From Longispora albida DSM 44784 (GTDB lineage: Bacteria > Actinomycetota > Actinomycetes > Mycobacteriales > Micromonosporaceae), in assembly GCF_000379825.1 (NCBI RefSeq), contig NZ_KB903839.1:53710-117709 (forward strand): a stretch of 64,000 bases of DNA, read 5' to 3'. Position numbers and translations under genes: made by a program. Every line of letters begins with the position of its first letter. The stretch's first letter is position 1. Below the pieces are notes generated by a model. The model was not told where the DNA came from. It searched no databases and saw only the letters and a program-made list of their open reading frames with translations. Below, one piece after another: positions 8,219-15,896 of the stretch.

Positions 8219-9043
8219 GTGTCCGCACCCGCCGCCAGTATTCCCGCCGGTTCGTTACGTGCCTTTCTAGCCCTGGTGGGCGCTGGTTATAGACGGTTTT
8301 CTACCTACAGGCAGGCGGCTCTCGGCTCCGCCTTCACCAATGCCGTGTTCGGTTTCCTCAGATGCTCGGTCCTGCTGACCGTGGCCGCGGCCGGAGCCGG
8401 GGGCACCCTCGTCGGCTACAACCCGGCCCAGCTCGCCACCTACGTGTGGGTCTCACAGGGCCTGATCGGCGTGATCAACTTCTGGACGCAGCTCGACCTG
8501 GTCGAGCGGATCAAGTCCGGCAACATCGCCGCTGACCTGCTCCGCCCGATGGACATCATGTGGATGCAGCTGGCCACCGAGCTGGGCCGGTCCCTGTTCG
8601 GGCTGGTGCTCCGCTTCACCCTGCCGATCACCGTCGGCGCGATATTTTTTGATTTGTACCTGCCGGGCAAGCCCCACGTCTACCTGCTGTTCGTGGTCGC
8701 GATGGTGCTGTCGGTGCTCGTCGGCTTCCTCTGCCGGTACATCCTGTGCTTGTTGTGTTTCTGGTTTCTGGACATCCGCGGGTTCTGGACGGCGTGGGTG
8801 CTGTGCTCTGGGCTGCTCGGCGGGCTGCAGTTCCCGCTGCCGGTCTGGCCGGACTGGCTGGTGACCACGTTGTGGGTGGCCACGCCGTTCCCGTTGCTGC
8901 TGCAGGGCCCGCTGGACGTGCTGGTCGAACGGGAGTCGGGCGCGGTGATCGGGCTCCAGGTGGTCTGGCTGGTGATCCTGTTCGGCGTCAGCAGGCTCAT
9001 GCAGGGCCGGGCGCTGCGCAAGCTGGTGGTGCAGGGTGGCTAA
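8219..9043 (+). CDS. ABC-2 family exporter permease, first subunit
   Basis: A 274-residue membrane protein with about six hydrophobic segments, of the ABC-2 (DUF990-like) permease type. The GTG at 8219 is preceded by AAAGGAGG at 8 bases, which decides this start. The next permease gene starts inside its last codons (8-bp overlap), and the ATPase follows, so 8219-10771 is one operon for a heterodimeric ABC exporter. The N-terminal LRAFLALVGAGYRRFSTYRQ segment and the second permease share the family layout. The substrate is unknown. Confidence 0.85.
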   Translation: MSAPAASIPAGSLRAFLALVGAGYRRFSTYRQAALGSAFTNAVFGFLRCSVLLTVAAAGAGGTLVGYNPAQLATYVWVSQGLIGVINFWTQLDLVERIKSGNIAADLLRPMDIMWMQLATELGRSLFGLVLRFTLPITVGAIFFDLYLPGKPHVYLLFVVAMVLSVLVGFLCRYILCLLCFWFLDIRGFWTAWVLCSGLLGGLQFPLPVWPDWLVTTLWVATPFPLLLQGPLDVLVERESGAVIGLQVVWLVILFGVSRLMQGRALRKLVVQGG

Positions 9044-9830
9044 CCCCTACGTGAAGCTGCTCGGCGCGCAGATCCGCAGCCAGCTGCAGTACCGGGCCTC
9101 GTTCTTCCTCGACCTGTCGATGGCGACCCTGCTGTCCGCTGTGGACATCGGCGCGCTGTTCCTGCTCTTCCGCGTGACGCCGGCCCTCGGGGGCTTCGGG
9201 TGGCGGGAGGTCATTCTGATGACGGCCATCTCCGGGGCCGGGTTCTGCATGGCCGACCTGGCGGTCGGGGAGATCGAGCGGCTGAAGCACTACATCCGGA
9301 CCGGGCTCCTGGACACCGTGCTGCTGCGGCCCATGTCGGCCCTCGGCCAGCTCCTCGTGCTCGACTTCGCGACCCGGCGCGCGGGCCGGGTCGTGCAGGG
9401 AACGCTGTTCTACCTGGTCGCGCTGACTGTCGCTCCGGTCAAGTGGGACGCCGCGCGGGTGGTGTACGCGATCGTGGCCCCGATCAACGCCGCCGTCTTC
9501 TTCTCGGCGGTGTTCGTCACCCTGGCGGCGATCGCGTTCTGGTGGATCGAGTCCGGCGACATCGCCAACGCGTTCACGTACGGCGGGCGGGACTTCACGG
9601 CGTACCCGTCGACGATGTTCCACGGCTGGTTCCGTGGCCTGTTCGCCTTCGGGCTGGGCTTCGCCTTCGTCGCGTACCTGCCGGCCCTGGCCCTGCTCGG
9701 GCTGAGCGAGCCGATCGGCCTGCCGGACTGGGCCCGGTGGTGCTCCCCGCTCGTCACGCTGGTCGTTGTCCTCATCGCCCGGGCCACGTGGCTGGCCGGG
9801 CTCCGCCGCTACGGGAGTACCGGATCATGA
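9036..9830 (+). CDS. ABC-2 family exporter permease, second subunit
   Basis: A 264-residue membrane protein with about six hydrophobic helices, paralogous to the upstream permease. It begins MANPYVKLLGAQIRSQLQYR. The GTG at 9036 overlaps the preceding gene by 8 bp, and its stop overlaps the ATG of the ATPase gene (ATGA). The two permeases presumably form the transmembrane heterodimer driven by the ATPase at 9827. No substrate can be inferred. Confidence 0.87.
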   Translation: MANPYVKLLGAQIRSQLQYRASFFLDLSMATLLSAVDIGALFLLFRVTPALGGFGWREVILMTAISGAGFCMADLAVGEIERLKHYIRTGLLDTVLLRPMSALGQLLVLDFATRRAGRVVQGTLFYLVALTVAPVKWDAARVVYAIVAPINAAVFFSAVFVTLAAIAFWWIESGDIANAFTYGGRDFTAYPSTMFHGWFRGLFAFGLGFAFVAYLPALALLGLSEPIGLPDWARWCSPLVTLVVVLIARATWLAGLRRYGSTGS

Positions 9831-10771
9831 TCATCAAGACGGCTGGGCTGCGCAAGGACTTCGAGGTCAGGAAGAAAGCCGGGCGGCTGCGCCGGGTGAC
9901 AGAGACCGTGACAGCCGTGGACGGCGTCGACCTGACGATCGAACGCGGCGAACTCCTCGGCTACATCGGGCCGAACGGGGCCGGCAAGTCCACGACGCTG
10001 AAGATGCTGACCGGGATCATGGTGCCCTCGGCCGGGGAGGTGACGGTGTGCGGGCTCCGGCCGGTACCGGACCGCGTGGCCCTGGCCCGCCGGATCGGCT
10101 CGGTCTTCGGCCAGCGGTCGCAGCTGTGGTGGGACCTGCCGCTGCGCGACTCGTTCGCCCTGCTCCGGCACGTGTACCGCGTCCCGGAAGCCGAGCACAC
10201 CACCCGGCTGAAAGCCTGCCGGAAGCTCCTCGAACTGGACGAGTTCATGGACACGCCCGTCCGGCAGCTCTCCCTCGGCCAGCGGATGCGCGGGGAGATG
10301 ACGGCCGCGCTGCTGCACGGCCCCCAGGTGCTCTTCCTGGACGAGCCGACGATCGGGCTGGACGTGGTCAGCAAGCAGGCCGTCCGCGAGTTCCTGGCGT
10401 CACTGCGGGACAAGGGCGACACCACGATCGTGCTGACGACCCACGACCTCGCCGACATCGAGAAACTGTGCGAGCGGCTGATCGTGATCGACCACGGCCG
10501 GGTGGTGCACGACGGGAGCCTGGCCGCCCTGCACGACAGGTACCAGATGAAGAAGCAGATCGTCGTCGAGCTGGAGGAACCCTGGGCCGGTGACCAGCGG
10601 CTGGACGGCGCTGCGCTCGTCGGCGTGGAGGGGCTGCTGATCCGGCTCGAACTGGATGGTGCCTCGGTCGGGCAGGTCGTCGCCCAGCTGCCGGCCTTCC
10701 GGGACCTGGCGGTGGTGGAGCCGGGGATCGAGGACGTGATCACCCGGCTCTACGGCAGCGACAGGGGCTAG
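9827..10771 (+). CDS. ABC exporter ATP-binding protein
   Basis: A 314-residue ATPase of an ABC-2 exporter. Visible motifs in order: Walker A GPNGAGKST near residue 47, Q-loop region FGQRSQLWWDLP, signature LSLGQRMRGEM, Walker B VLFLDEP and the H-loop TTHDL. The tail of about 80 residues after the ATPase core is common in the NodI/drug-exporter group. It overlaps the second permease by 4 bp and completes the three-gene exporter. Its last 4 bases overlap the end of the convergent bacterioferritin gene. Confidence 0.93.
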   Translation: MIIKTAGLRKDFEVRKKAGRLRRVTETVTAVDGVDLTIERGELLGYIGPNGAGKSTTLKMLTGIMVPSAGEVTVCGLRPVPDRVALARRIGSVFGQRSQLWWDLPLRDSFALLRHVYRVPEAEHTTRLKACRKLLELDEFMDTPVRQLSLGQRMRGEMTAALLHGPQVLFLDEPTIGLDVVSKQAVREFLASLRDKGDTTIVLTTHDLADIEKLCERLIVIDHGRVVHDGSLAALHDRYQMKKQIVVELEEPWAGDQRLDGAALVGVEGLLIRLELDGASVGQVVAQLPAFRDLAVVEPGIEDVITRLYGSDRG

Positions 10772-11250
10772 GACGGGTCGGGGTGCTCGGTGACGTTCTG
10801 GAGGTAGAGCTGCTCACCGAGCTTCTCGATCAGCGCGAGCTGGGTCTCGAGGTAGTCGATGTGGTGCTCCTCGTCGGCGAGGATGTGCTCGAAGAGCGCC
10901 GCCGAGGTCACGTCACCGATCTTGCGCATGTACTCGATGCCCTTGCGCAGCCGGTCGACGGCCTCCTGCTCGACCAGCATGTCGCACTCGAACTGCTCCT
11001 TGACCGACTCGCCGATCCGCAGCGGGAAGAGCCGCTGGTAGTTCGGCAGCCCGTCCAGGAACAGGATCCGGTCGGTGAGGATGTCGGCGTGCTTCATCTC
11101 GTCGATCGACTCGTGCCGGGTGAACTTGGCGAGCTTCGTGTGCCCCCAGTTCTCCTGCATCTTCGAGTGGAGGAAGTACTGGTTGATCGCCGTGAGCTCG
11201 GCGGTCAGCTGCTCGTTGAGGAACTCGATGACTTTCGGATCTCCCTGCAT
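10768..11250 (-). CDS. bfr: Bacterioferritin
   Basis: A 160-residue heme-containing ferritin that oxidises Fe(II) and stores iron in a 24-mer shell. It begins MQGDPKVIEFLNEQLTAELTAINQYFLH. Ferroxidase-site residues are visible as Glu in QLTAEL, ESIDEMKHAD and ADEEHHIDYLE, and Met52 in the DEMKHAD segment is the usual heme-ligand position. The length is standard. Together with the ferredoxin-like gene 100 bp upstream on the same strand it forms an iron storage and release pair. The 98-bp gap contains a TTAGGATAGGC element resembling half of a DtxR/IdeR iron box, so iron control is likely. Confidence 0.96.
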   Translation of the reverse strand: MQGDPKVIEFLNEQLTAELTAINQYFLHSKMQENWGHTKLAKFTRHESIDEMKHADILTDRILFLDGLPNYQRLFPLRIGESVKEQFECDMLVEQEAVDRLRKGIEYMRKIGDVTSAALFEHILADEEHHIDYLETQLALIEKLGEQLYLQNVTEHPDPS

Positions 11251-11303
11251 AATTGCAGGATACGAGGGGGTATGCCCGAGTTCCGACTAAGGGTATGCAA
11301 TGC

Positions 11304-11330
11304 CCGAATTAGGATAGGCAAGGGTTAGAG
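11304..11330. promoter_or_regulatory. Possible iron-box-like element upstream of bfr
   Basis: The stretch TTAGGATAGGCAAGGGTTAG resembles the actinobacterial IdeR/DmdR iron box in its first half and only weakly in its second half. The position, between bfd and bfr and upstream of bfr, fits an iron-dependent regulator site. This is a match by eye only. Confidence 0.35.
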
Positions 11331-11348
11331 CGCGCGGGGGGTGGCCGG

Positions 11349-11534
11349 CTACGCCGCGGCCGTGGCCAGCGCGGGGTGCTCCTCGTCGATCAGGTCTGCG
11401 ATCCGGTCCAGGCAGGACCCGCATCCGGTACCGGCACCGCAGGCGTCTCCGACGCTGTCCTCGCACCGCGCGCCGCGCTGGATCGCCGAGCGGACCTCGC
11501 ACTCGCGGACACGCGCGCAGATGCAGACATACAT
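11349..11534 (-). CDS. bfd: Bacterioferritin-associated ferredoxin ([2Fe-2S])
   Basis: A 61-residue [2Fe-2S] protein of the BFD family. The four cluster cysteines are visible as CIC near residues 4-6 and CGSC near residues 38-41, in the typical CxC...CxxC arrangement. Bfd-type proteins dock on bacterioferritin and reduce the stored iron for release. It is upstream of bfr on the same strand. The sequence upstream of its ATG contains a 22-bp interrupted palindrome of iron-box character at 11605-11626. Confidence 0.9.
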   Translation of the reverse strand: MYVCICARVRECEVRSAIQRGARCEDSVGDACGAGTGCGSCLDRIADLIDEEHPALATAAA

Positions 11535-11604
11535 CTGAGAACACCCTTTCGCTCGCCCCGTGATGCCTGGCCGGTTTACCCATGTTTTCGCCCGGCGTGG
11601 CGAG

Positions 11605-11626
11605 TTGCTTAGCCTGGCCTAAGCAA
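11605..11626. promoter_or_regulatory. 22-bp inverted repeat, candidate iron-regulator operator for bfd
   Basis: TTGCTTAG and CTAAGCAA flank six bases (CCTGGC), giving an exact 8-bp inverted repeat. The core TTAGCCTGGCCTAAG resembles DtxR/IdeR sites, and GGCCTAAGC is repeated at 11631. It lies about 70 bp upstream of the bfd start. The identity of the regulator is inference. Confidence 0.5.
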
Positions 11627-11790
11627 GGATGGCCTAAGCCCTGGGGGCCGTCAAGCCTTTGCGCAGCTCAGCGACCAGATCACACCCGGAAGGATGAGCC
11701 GTTGACGACGGCACTGGTCGATTCCTGCCCGGGAGTCGGGTTCTCGGGCTCTCGGCTCTTGACCCTCGCTCTTGATCTAGCGTGAAGTGG
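11627..11790. other. Non-coding stretch between bfd and the kinase gene
   Basis: This is part of the 361-bp gap between bfd and the PASTA kinase gene. Apart from the flanking operator and hairpin I see no gene, tRNA fold or repeat in it. Short open frames here have poor codon use. Confidence 0.5.
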
Positions 11791-11885
11791 CCCGGTGAGC
11801 GGAAATCTGACAAGCAGAGCAAAAGCCCTCGCACTGGTTGTACGTGGGCTTTTGTTCTGTGCAGCTCAGATTTCCGCTCACCGGG
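11791..11885. terminator. Large two-storey hairpin downstream of the kinase gene
   Basis: The 20-mer CCCGGTGAGCGGAAATCTGA at 11791-11810 is exactly complementary to 11866-11885. Inside, CAGAGCAAAAGCCC (11815-11828) pairs with 11846-11859 over 14 bp with one G-U. A 17-nt loop remains. It lies 10 bp after the stop of the kinase gene, so termination is the simplest role. A transcript would form an extended rod of about 95 nt. Confidence 0.65.
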
Positions 11886-11895
11886 TCCAAACGGC

Positions 11896-13731
11896 CTAGT
11901 AGAGCCAGAGGCTGATGGTTGTGCCTTTGGGGACCTGGGTGCTTGCCGCGGGGGATTGGGTGTAGACGACATTGCGGCCGCCCGGCCAGTTGAACGCCCT
12001 GTTCGCCACCAGCCCGATCGCGTCGAGTGACTTCTTCGCGTCGTCGAAGGACAGGCCCGCGAGGTCCGGCACGACGACCATCGCCGGGCCGGTGCTGACC
12101 GTCAGGGTGATCTCGGTGCCGGGCTCGACACCCTTACCCGACGGGAGGCTCTGCCCCACGACGTGGTCCTTGGGCTGGTCGCTCTCCTGGGTCGTCACCT
12201 TGACCACCAGGCCGAGGCGCTCCAGCTCGGCCTTGGCCTCGTCGAGCTTCTTGCCGGTCACCTTGGGCACGCTGATCGGCGGCGGGCCCTTGCTGACCAC
12301 CAGGGCGACAGCGGCTCCCCTGGCGAGCACCGCTCCGGCCGGCGGGTCCGAGGAGATGACCTTGCCGGCCGCCGCCTCGTTGTACTGCTGGGTCTGCGTC
12401 GTCTTGAGCCCCATGCTGCCGAGCAGCTTCACGGCCTCGGCGGCGTCCATGCCGATCAGCTCGTTCGGCAGGGTGTAGCGCTCCTGGCCCTTGGAAACCG
12501 TCAGCGCGATCGTGCCGCCCCGGGAGATCGGCTTCCGGGGCTCCGGGTTCTGCGCCATGACGGTGCCGGCCGGGATGGTCTCGCTGTACTTCTCGGTGCT
12601 CGTCACGCGGAAACCGGCCTGCCCGGCCGTCGTCATCGCCTTGTCCTGGGACATCGCGAGCAGGCTCGGCGTGTCCACGTACCGGCCGGCGCCGAACCAC
12701 CAGCCGCCGAGTGCGGCGATCAGGCCGATCGTGACGAGCACCGCGGCGATCACCAGCGGCGGGCGGCGGAGCGGCCTGCGCTTTGCCTTGACCGTCTGAG
12801 GCGGCCTGACCACCGGGATGAGCTGCGTGGCTGCCGAGGAGGTCTGCGGCGGGGGCTGGTGCCCCGGGTACTGGCGGAGGGGAACGAGATCCTCACGGGC
12901 TGCGGTCAGCTCGGCCAGCAGCGCCCCGGCGTCGGTGGGCCGGGCGCCCGGGTCGCGGCGGGTGGCCCGCGCGATGAGCTCGTCCACGATGGCGGGGGTA
13001 CCGGGGGCGTAGGCCGAGGGCGGCGGGACGTCCCGCTCGACGTGCTGCCATGCGACCTCGACGGCCTTGTCCCCGTCGTAGGGCACGCGGCCGGTGATCA
13101 GCTCGAACAGCATGATCCCGGCCGAGTACACGTCGGCGCGCGGGTCGGCGTGGCCGGCGCTGACCAGCTCCGGCGCGACGTAGGCGACCGTGGCCAGCAG
13201 CTGCCCGCTGGAGTGGTCGTCGCCGCTGGCCTCGACCGCGCGGGCCAGGCCGAAGTCGGCGACCTTGATCTGGCCGTCGTCGGCGAGCAGCACGTTCTCC
13301 GGCTTGACGTCCCGGTGGACCATGCCGGAGCGGTGCGCGGCGGCCAGTGCCGCCAGCACGGGGGCCATGAGGCCCAGCGCCTCGGCAGCCGGGAGCCGGT
13401 GCCGCTCGGTGAGCAGGTCGCGGAGCGTCCGGCCGCGGATGTACTCCATGACCAGGTACGGCAGGCCCTCGTGGCGGCCCTCGTCGTACACGGCGACGAT
13501 GTTCGGGTGCGCGAGACGGGCGATCATCTTCGCCTCACGCTCGAACTTCTCGGTGAACTGACGGTGCCCGGCGTGCGTGGCGTGAATGATCTTGATGGCG
13601 ACCGTGCGCTCGAGGCGCTCGTCGATCGCGTGGTACACCGTCGCCATGCCACCACGGGCGACCCGGCCGCGAATGCGGTACCGGTCGTCCAGCAGGGCCC
13701 CGATCAACGGATCGGCAACAGTCGTGTCCAT
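11896..13731 (-). CDS. pknL: Membrane Ser/Thr protein kinase with four PASTA domains, PknL type
   Basis: A 611-residue receptor-type kinase. The N-terminal kinase domain has the Gly-rich loop ARGGMATVY near residue 25, Lys47 in VAIKII, the catalytic HRDVKPEN near residue 138 and DFGLA. One transmembrane helix follows (about 325-348), then four extracellular PASTA repeats of about 65 residues each, which in related kinases bind peptidoglycan fragments. The Rv2175c-type protein at 14452, a known PknL substrate in mycobacteria, is encoded nearby. Start: ATG 13731, preceded by TACACT at seven bases (leaderless). The frame is open to 14748 but that extension is a shadow. The gene name is inferred from context. 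Confidence 0.9.
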   Translation of the reverse strand: MDTTVADPLIGALLDDRYRIRGRVARGGMATVYHAIDERLERTVAIKIIHATHAGHRQFTEKFEREAKMIARLAHPNIVAVYDEGRHEGLPYLVMEYIRGRTLRDLLTERHRLPAAEALGLMAPVLAALAAAHRSGMVHRDVKPENVLLADDGQIKVADFGLARAVEASGDDHSSGQLLATVAYVAPELVSAGHADPRADVYSAGIMLFELITGRVPYDGDKAVEVAWQHVERDVPPPSAYAPGTPAIVDELIARATRRDPGARPTDAGALLAELTAAREDLVPLRQYPGHQPPPQTSSAATQLIPVVRPPQTVKAKRRPLRRPPLVIAAVLVTIGLIAALGGWWFGAGRYVDTPSLLAMSQDKAMTTAGQAGFRVTSTEKYSETIPAGTVMAQNPEPRKPISRGGTIALTVSKGQERYTLPNELIGMDAAEAVKLLGSMGLKTTQTQQYNEAAAGKVISSDPPAGAVLARGAAVALVVSKGPPPISVPKVTGKKLDEAKAELERLGLVVKVTTQESDQPKDHVVGQSLPSGKGVEPGTEITLTVSTGPAMVVVPDLAGLSFDDAKKSLDAIGLVANRAFNWPGGRNVVYTQSPAASTQVPKGTTISLWLY

Positions 13732-13738
13732 CGCAGGC

Positions 13739-13744
13739 AGTGTA
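13739..13744 (-). promoter_or_regulatory. -10 box of PASTA kinase gene, leaderless
   Basis: On the minus strand TACACT is followed by seven bases and the ATG at 13731, without a ribosome site. This fixes the kinase start and shows the gene has its own promoter, separate from the membrane protein gene upstream. Confidence 0.5.
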
Positions 13745-13814
13745 CGGGCCACGCGCCGCCGTGTGGCCGAGCCTGGCCGTCTGGCATAGGTCGGCGCTGG
13801 CGGGAGTAACCGGC

Positions 13815-14390
13815 TCACCGCCGCGGCGCCACGGAACCGGGCGAACCCGGCGTGCTCGGACCCGTCGTCGGGGCTGGCGAGGAACCAGAAGGCGAGGGCG
13901 TCGGCGTGGGAGACGGCGAGGCCGTCGGCTTCGGAGTGCTCTCCGGCGGCTGGGTACCAGGGGTGGTCGGCTGGGGGCCGGGGAGCGTGGGCACGGCGGT
14001 GGCTGGCCTGGCCGGCGTGCCGGTACCGGATGAGGGTCTGGCGCCGGGGGTTGAGGTGGGTGCCGTGGTGCCCCTCGGCGTGGGAGTGGTGCCGGCCGGG
14101 CCGCGGCTGGCGCGCGGAGTCGAACGTGCGCCGCGCGCCGGGCCGCCCTCGGCCCCGTTGACGACCTCGCCCGGCCCGGGCGGCGCCGCGGCGGGCGGTT
14201 CTGGTGCGCGCATGTGCCCGGCGACGGCGAGCACGATGGCGTACGACACCACCGCGACCACGCCGACCAGGAAGGCGAGCCCGGCCAGCGCCACGCCGCG
14301 GTGCGCAGGACGGCCAGGCTGGATACCCCGGCGGAGCAGGTCGTAGCGGAGTGAGCGCACGATGCCGCCAACCTCTCGTCGGAGGTTCAT
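13815..14390 (-). CDS. Membrane protein with long Pro/Thr/Ser-rich tail, function unknown
   Basis: A 191-residue protein. It begins MNLRREVGGIVRSLRYDLLRRG, a basic cytoplasmic segment, followed by one hydrophobic helix at about residues 31-58. The remaining 130 residues are almost only Pro, Thr, Ser, Gly and Ala with few charges and look like a disordered extracytoplasmic stalk. I do not recognise the family. It lies upstream of the PASTA kinase on the same strand and divergent from the Rv2175c-like gene, so a cell-envelope role is plausible but unproven. Confidence 0.7.
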   Translation of the reverse strand: MNLRREVGGIVRSLRYDLLRRGIQPGRPAHRGVALAGLAFLVGVVAVVSYAIVLAVAGHMRAPEPPAAAPPGPGEVVNGAEGGPARGARSTPRASRGPAGTTPTPRGTTAPTSTPGARPSSGTGTPARPATAVPTLPGPQPTTPGTQPPESTPKPTASPSPTPTPSPSGSSPAPTTGPSTPGSPGSVAPRR

Positions 14391-14439
14391 GATCGATTCC
14401 CTTCCAGCGGCCAGCCTGAGGGGAGGGGAGGACAGGCCC

Positions 14440-14445
14440 TAACCT
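14440..14445 (+). promoter_or_regulatory. -10 box of Rv2175c-like gene, leaderless
   Basis: TAACCT is followed by six bases (GTGGAT) and the GTG at 14452. This selects GTG 14452 over the in-frame GTG at 14446. Confidence 0.5.
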
Positions 14446-14451
14446 GTGGAT

Positions 14452-14793
14452 GTGACTACGGAAATTCCGCCAGCCGGATGGCTGACTCTGCCCGACGTTG
14501 CCGATCTTCTCGGCCTGCCGATCCTGAAGGTGCGGCAGCTGCTCAAGGACGGGGCGATCCTTGCCGTCCGCCGGGACGGGGTGCTGCGGGTGCCCAGCGA
14601 GCTGCTCGCTGGTCCACTCGTGATCAAGCACCTCCCGGGTGTGCTGAACGTGCTTCGGGACGCTGGGTATAACGACGAAGAAGCACTCAGGTGGCTCTAT
14701 ACCCCGGACGAAACGCTGGGCGGGACGCCTGCCGAGGCGCTCAACCACAGGTCGACCGAGGTCAAGCGCCGCGCGCAGGCGATGGGCTTTTGA
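14452..14793 (+). CDS. Rv2175c family DNA-binding protein
   Basis: A 113-residue protein with an N-terminal winged-helix/HTH region (LTLPDVADLLGLPILKVRQLLKDGAILAV near residues 11-39) and a C-terminal alpha-helical domain ending in a basic tail (KRRAQAMGF). Rv2175c of mycobacteria binds DNA and is phosphorylated by PknL on an N-terminal Thr; Thr residues at positions 2 and 3 here would be candidates. A PknL-type kinase is encoded divergently at 11896-13731. Its stop overlaps the TTG start of the lycopene cyclase-like gene, so it heads a run of tightly packed genes reaching at least to 15857. Confidence 0.85.
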   Translation: MTTEIPPAGWLTLPDVADLLGLPILKVRQLLKDGAILAVRRDGVLRVPSELLAGPLVIKHLPGVLNVLRDAGYNDEEALRWLYTPDETLGGTPAEALNHRSTEVKRRAQAMGF

Positions 14794-15137
14794 GGCATCT
14801 GTCCTTCCTGGCCGTGCTGGCCGGCTGCCTCGTGTGCGCGCTGTGGCTCGAACCGGTGCTCCGGGTCGGCGTCCTCCGCCAGTGGCGCCGGCTCGCGCTG
14901 GCCATCGCGCCGGTCGCGGTGGTGTTCGTCGCGTGGGACGTGGCGGCCATCGCGGCCGGTCACTGGTGGTACGACCCGGCCCAGATCCTCGGCCTGCGCC
15001 TGCCCGGCGGCCTCCCGCTGGAGGAGCTGCTGTTCTTCCTGGTCGTCCCGCTGTGCGCGATCCTGGGCTACGAGGCTGTCCGGACCAGCCTGCCCAGGGT
15101 CCGGGCGGTGCTCGCCAGGAGCAGGCGCGGCCGATGA
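14790..15137 (+). CDS. Lycopene cyclase domain protein, subunit c type
   Basis: A 115-residue membrane protein with three hydrophobic helices, matching the CrtYc half of heterodimeric bacterial lycopene cyclases. The conserved PLEELLFF motif is at about residues 73-80 and HWWYDP lies before it. It starts at TTG 14790, whose TG forms part of the preceding TGA stop; no ATG or GTG fits. The partner subunit follows with an ATGA overlap. No phytoene synthase or desaturase gene is in the window, so whether the substrate is lycopene or another polyprenoid is unknown. An idsA-type prenyl synthase lies 1.2 kb downstream. Confidence 0.82.
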   Translation: MRHLSFLAVLAGCLVCALWLEPVLRVGVLRQWRRLALAIAPVAVVFVAWDVAAIAAGHWWYDPAQILGLRLPGGLPLEELLFFLVVPLCAILGYEAVRTSLPRVRAVLARSRRGR

Positions 15138-15427
15138 GCTACACCCTCGCCGCCGGCCTCGGCCTGACCGTCGCGGTCCTGCTCGATTTCTTTGTACTCC
15201 GTACGAGAGTCCTGCGATCCGCGGCGTTCTGGTGCACCTACCCGATCGTGCTGTTCTTCCAGCTCGTGAGTAACGGAATCCTCACCGGCCGTGGCATCGT
15301 GCTCTACGATCCTGGTGCGATCGTCGGCTGGCGGCTGGCCAACGCACCCGTGGAGGACCTGGTCTTCGGCTTCGCCCTGGTGCTGGTGACGCTGTCCCTC
15401 TGGACCAGGCTGGGTACCCGTGAATAG
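15134..15427 (+). CDS. Lycopene cyclase domain protein, subunit d type
   Basis: A 97-residue membrane protein with three hydrophobic helices, the expected second half of a CrtYc/CrtYd heterodimer. The motif NAPVEDLVFGF near residues 75-85 corresponds to the PLEELLFF motif of the upstream subunit. Its ATG overlaps the stop of that gene (ATGA) and its end overlaps the ribonuclease gene by 8 bp. The tight coupling argues for equal production of both subunits. The reaction is inferred from the family only. Confidence 0.82.
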   Translation: MSYTLAAGLGLTVAVLLDFFVLRTRVLRSAAFWCTYPIVLFFQLVSNGILTGRGIVLYDPGAIVGWRLANAPVEDLVFGFALVLVTLSLWTRLGTRE

Positions 15428-15857
15428 TAAGAAGAAGACCGGCCTGCTCCTGGCCGGCCTGCTGGTACTGGCGGCCATCGCCGGTGCGGTGCTGATCGGC
15501 AAGTACAGCGGCACTCCGGACGCGCGCCCGACGGCCACCGCCACTGCTGTGGTGTCGGCGTCGGCGACGCCCAGTTCCCGGCTCGCCACCATCAGCGCCG
15601 CGGAACTGCCCGCGGAAGCCCGGGACACGCTGGCACTGATCGACCAGGGTGGGCCGTTTCCCTACCGGCAGGACGGCGTCGTCTTCGAGAACCGGGAGAA
15701 CCGGCTGCCGAAACGGGCGGGCGGCTACTACCACGAGTACACGGTGAAGACGCCCGGAGAGCGCGACAGGGGACCACGGCGGATCGTCGTCGGCTCGGAC
15801 GGCGACACCTACTACACGGCCGACCACTACGCGAGCTTCCGGCACGTGCTCCGGTAG
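15420..15857 (+). CDS. Secreted or membrane-anchored guanyl-specific ribonuclease, RNase Sa-like
   Basis: A 145-residue protein with a basic N terminus (MNSKKK), a hydrophobic segment at about residues 7-25 and a Thr/Ala-rich linker, then an RNase Sa/barnase-type domain (about 58-145). The segment DTLALIDQGGPFPYRQDGVVF and GYYHEYTV with the catalytic Glu, PRRIVVG with the catalytic Arg, and YYTADHYASF with the catalytic His are all present. Such enzymes cut RNA 3' of G outside the cell. The N-terminal part could be a signal peptide or an anchor. It overlaps the lycopene cyclase subunit gene by 8 bp. No barstar-like inhibitor is recognisable nearby. Confidence 0.88.
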   Translation: MNSKKKTGLLLAGLLVLAAIAGAVLIGKYSGTPDARPTATATAVVSASATPSSRLATISAAELPAEARDTLALIDQGGPFPYRQDGVVFENRENRLPKRAGGYYHEYTVKTPGERDRGPRRIVVGSDGDTYYTADHYASFRHVLR

Positions 15858-15896
15858 CCGCCGATACTGTCGGACCCGGCTGGAATACTCGCACAC

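Noticed and set aside
11640-11790. tRNA gene or other RNA gene
   Set aside because: A TGGTCGATTCC stretch recalls a T-arm, but no acceptor stem or anticodon arm can be formed around it.
11896-14748. A 950-codon open frame extending the kinase gene upstream
   Set aside because: The kinase begins with a normal N terminus at 13731 behind a leaderless -10. The extension runs through another gene in a different frame and through the Rv2175c-like gene on the opposite strand, and has Arg/Pro-rich shadow composition.
14790-15427. A single split lycopene cyclase gene broken by frameshift
   Set aside because: The two halves have a clean stop-start overlap and each matches one subunit of known heterodimeric enzymes, so this is the normal two-gene form.
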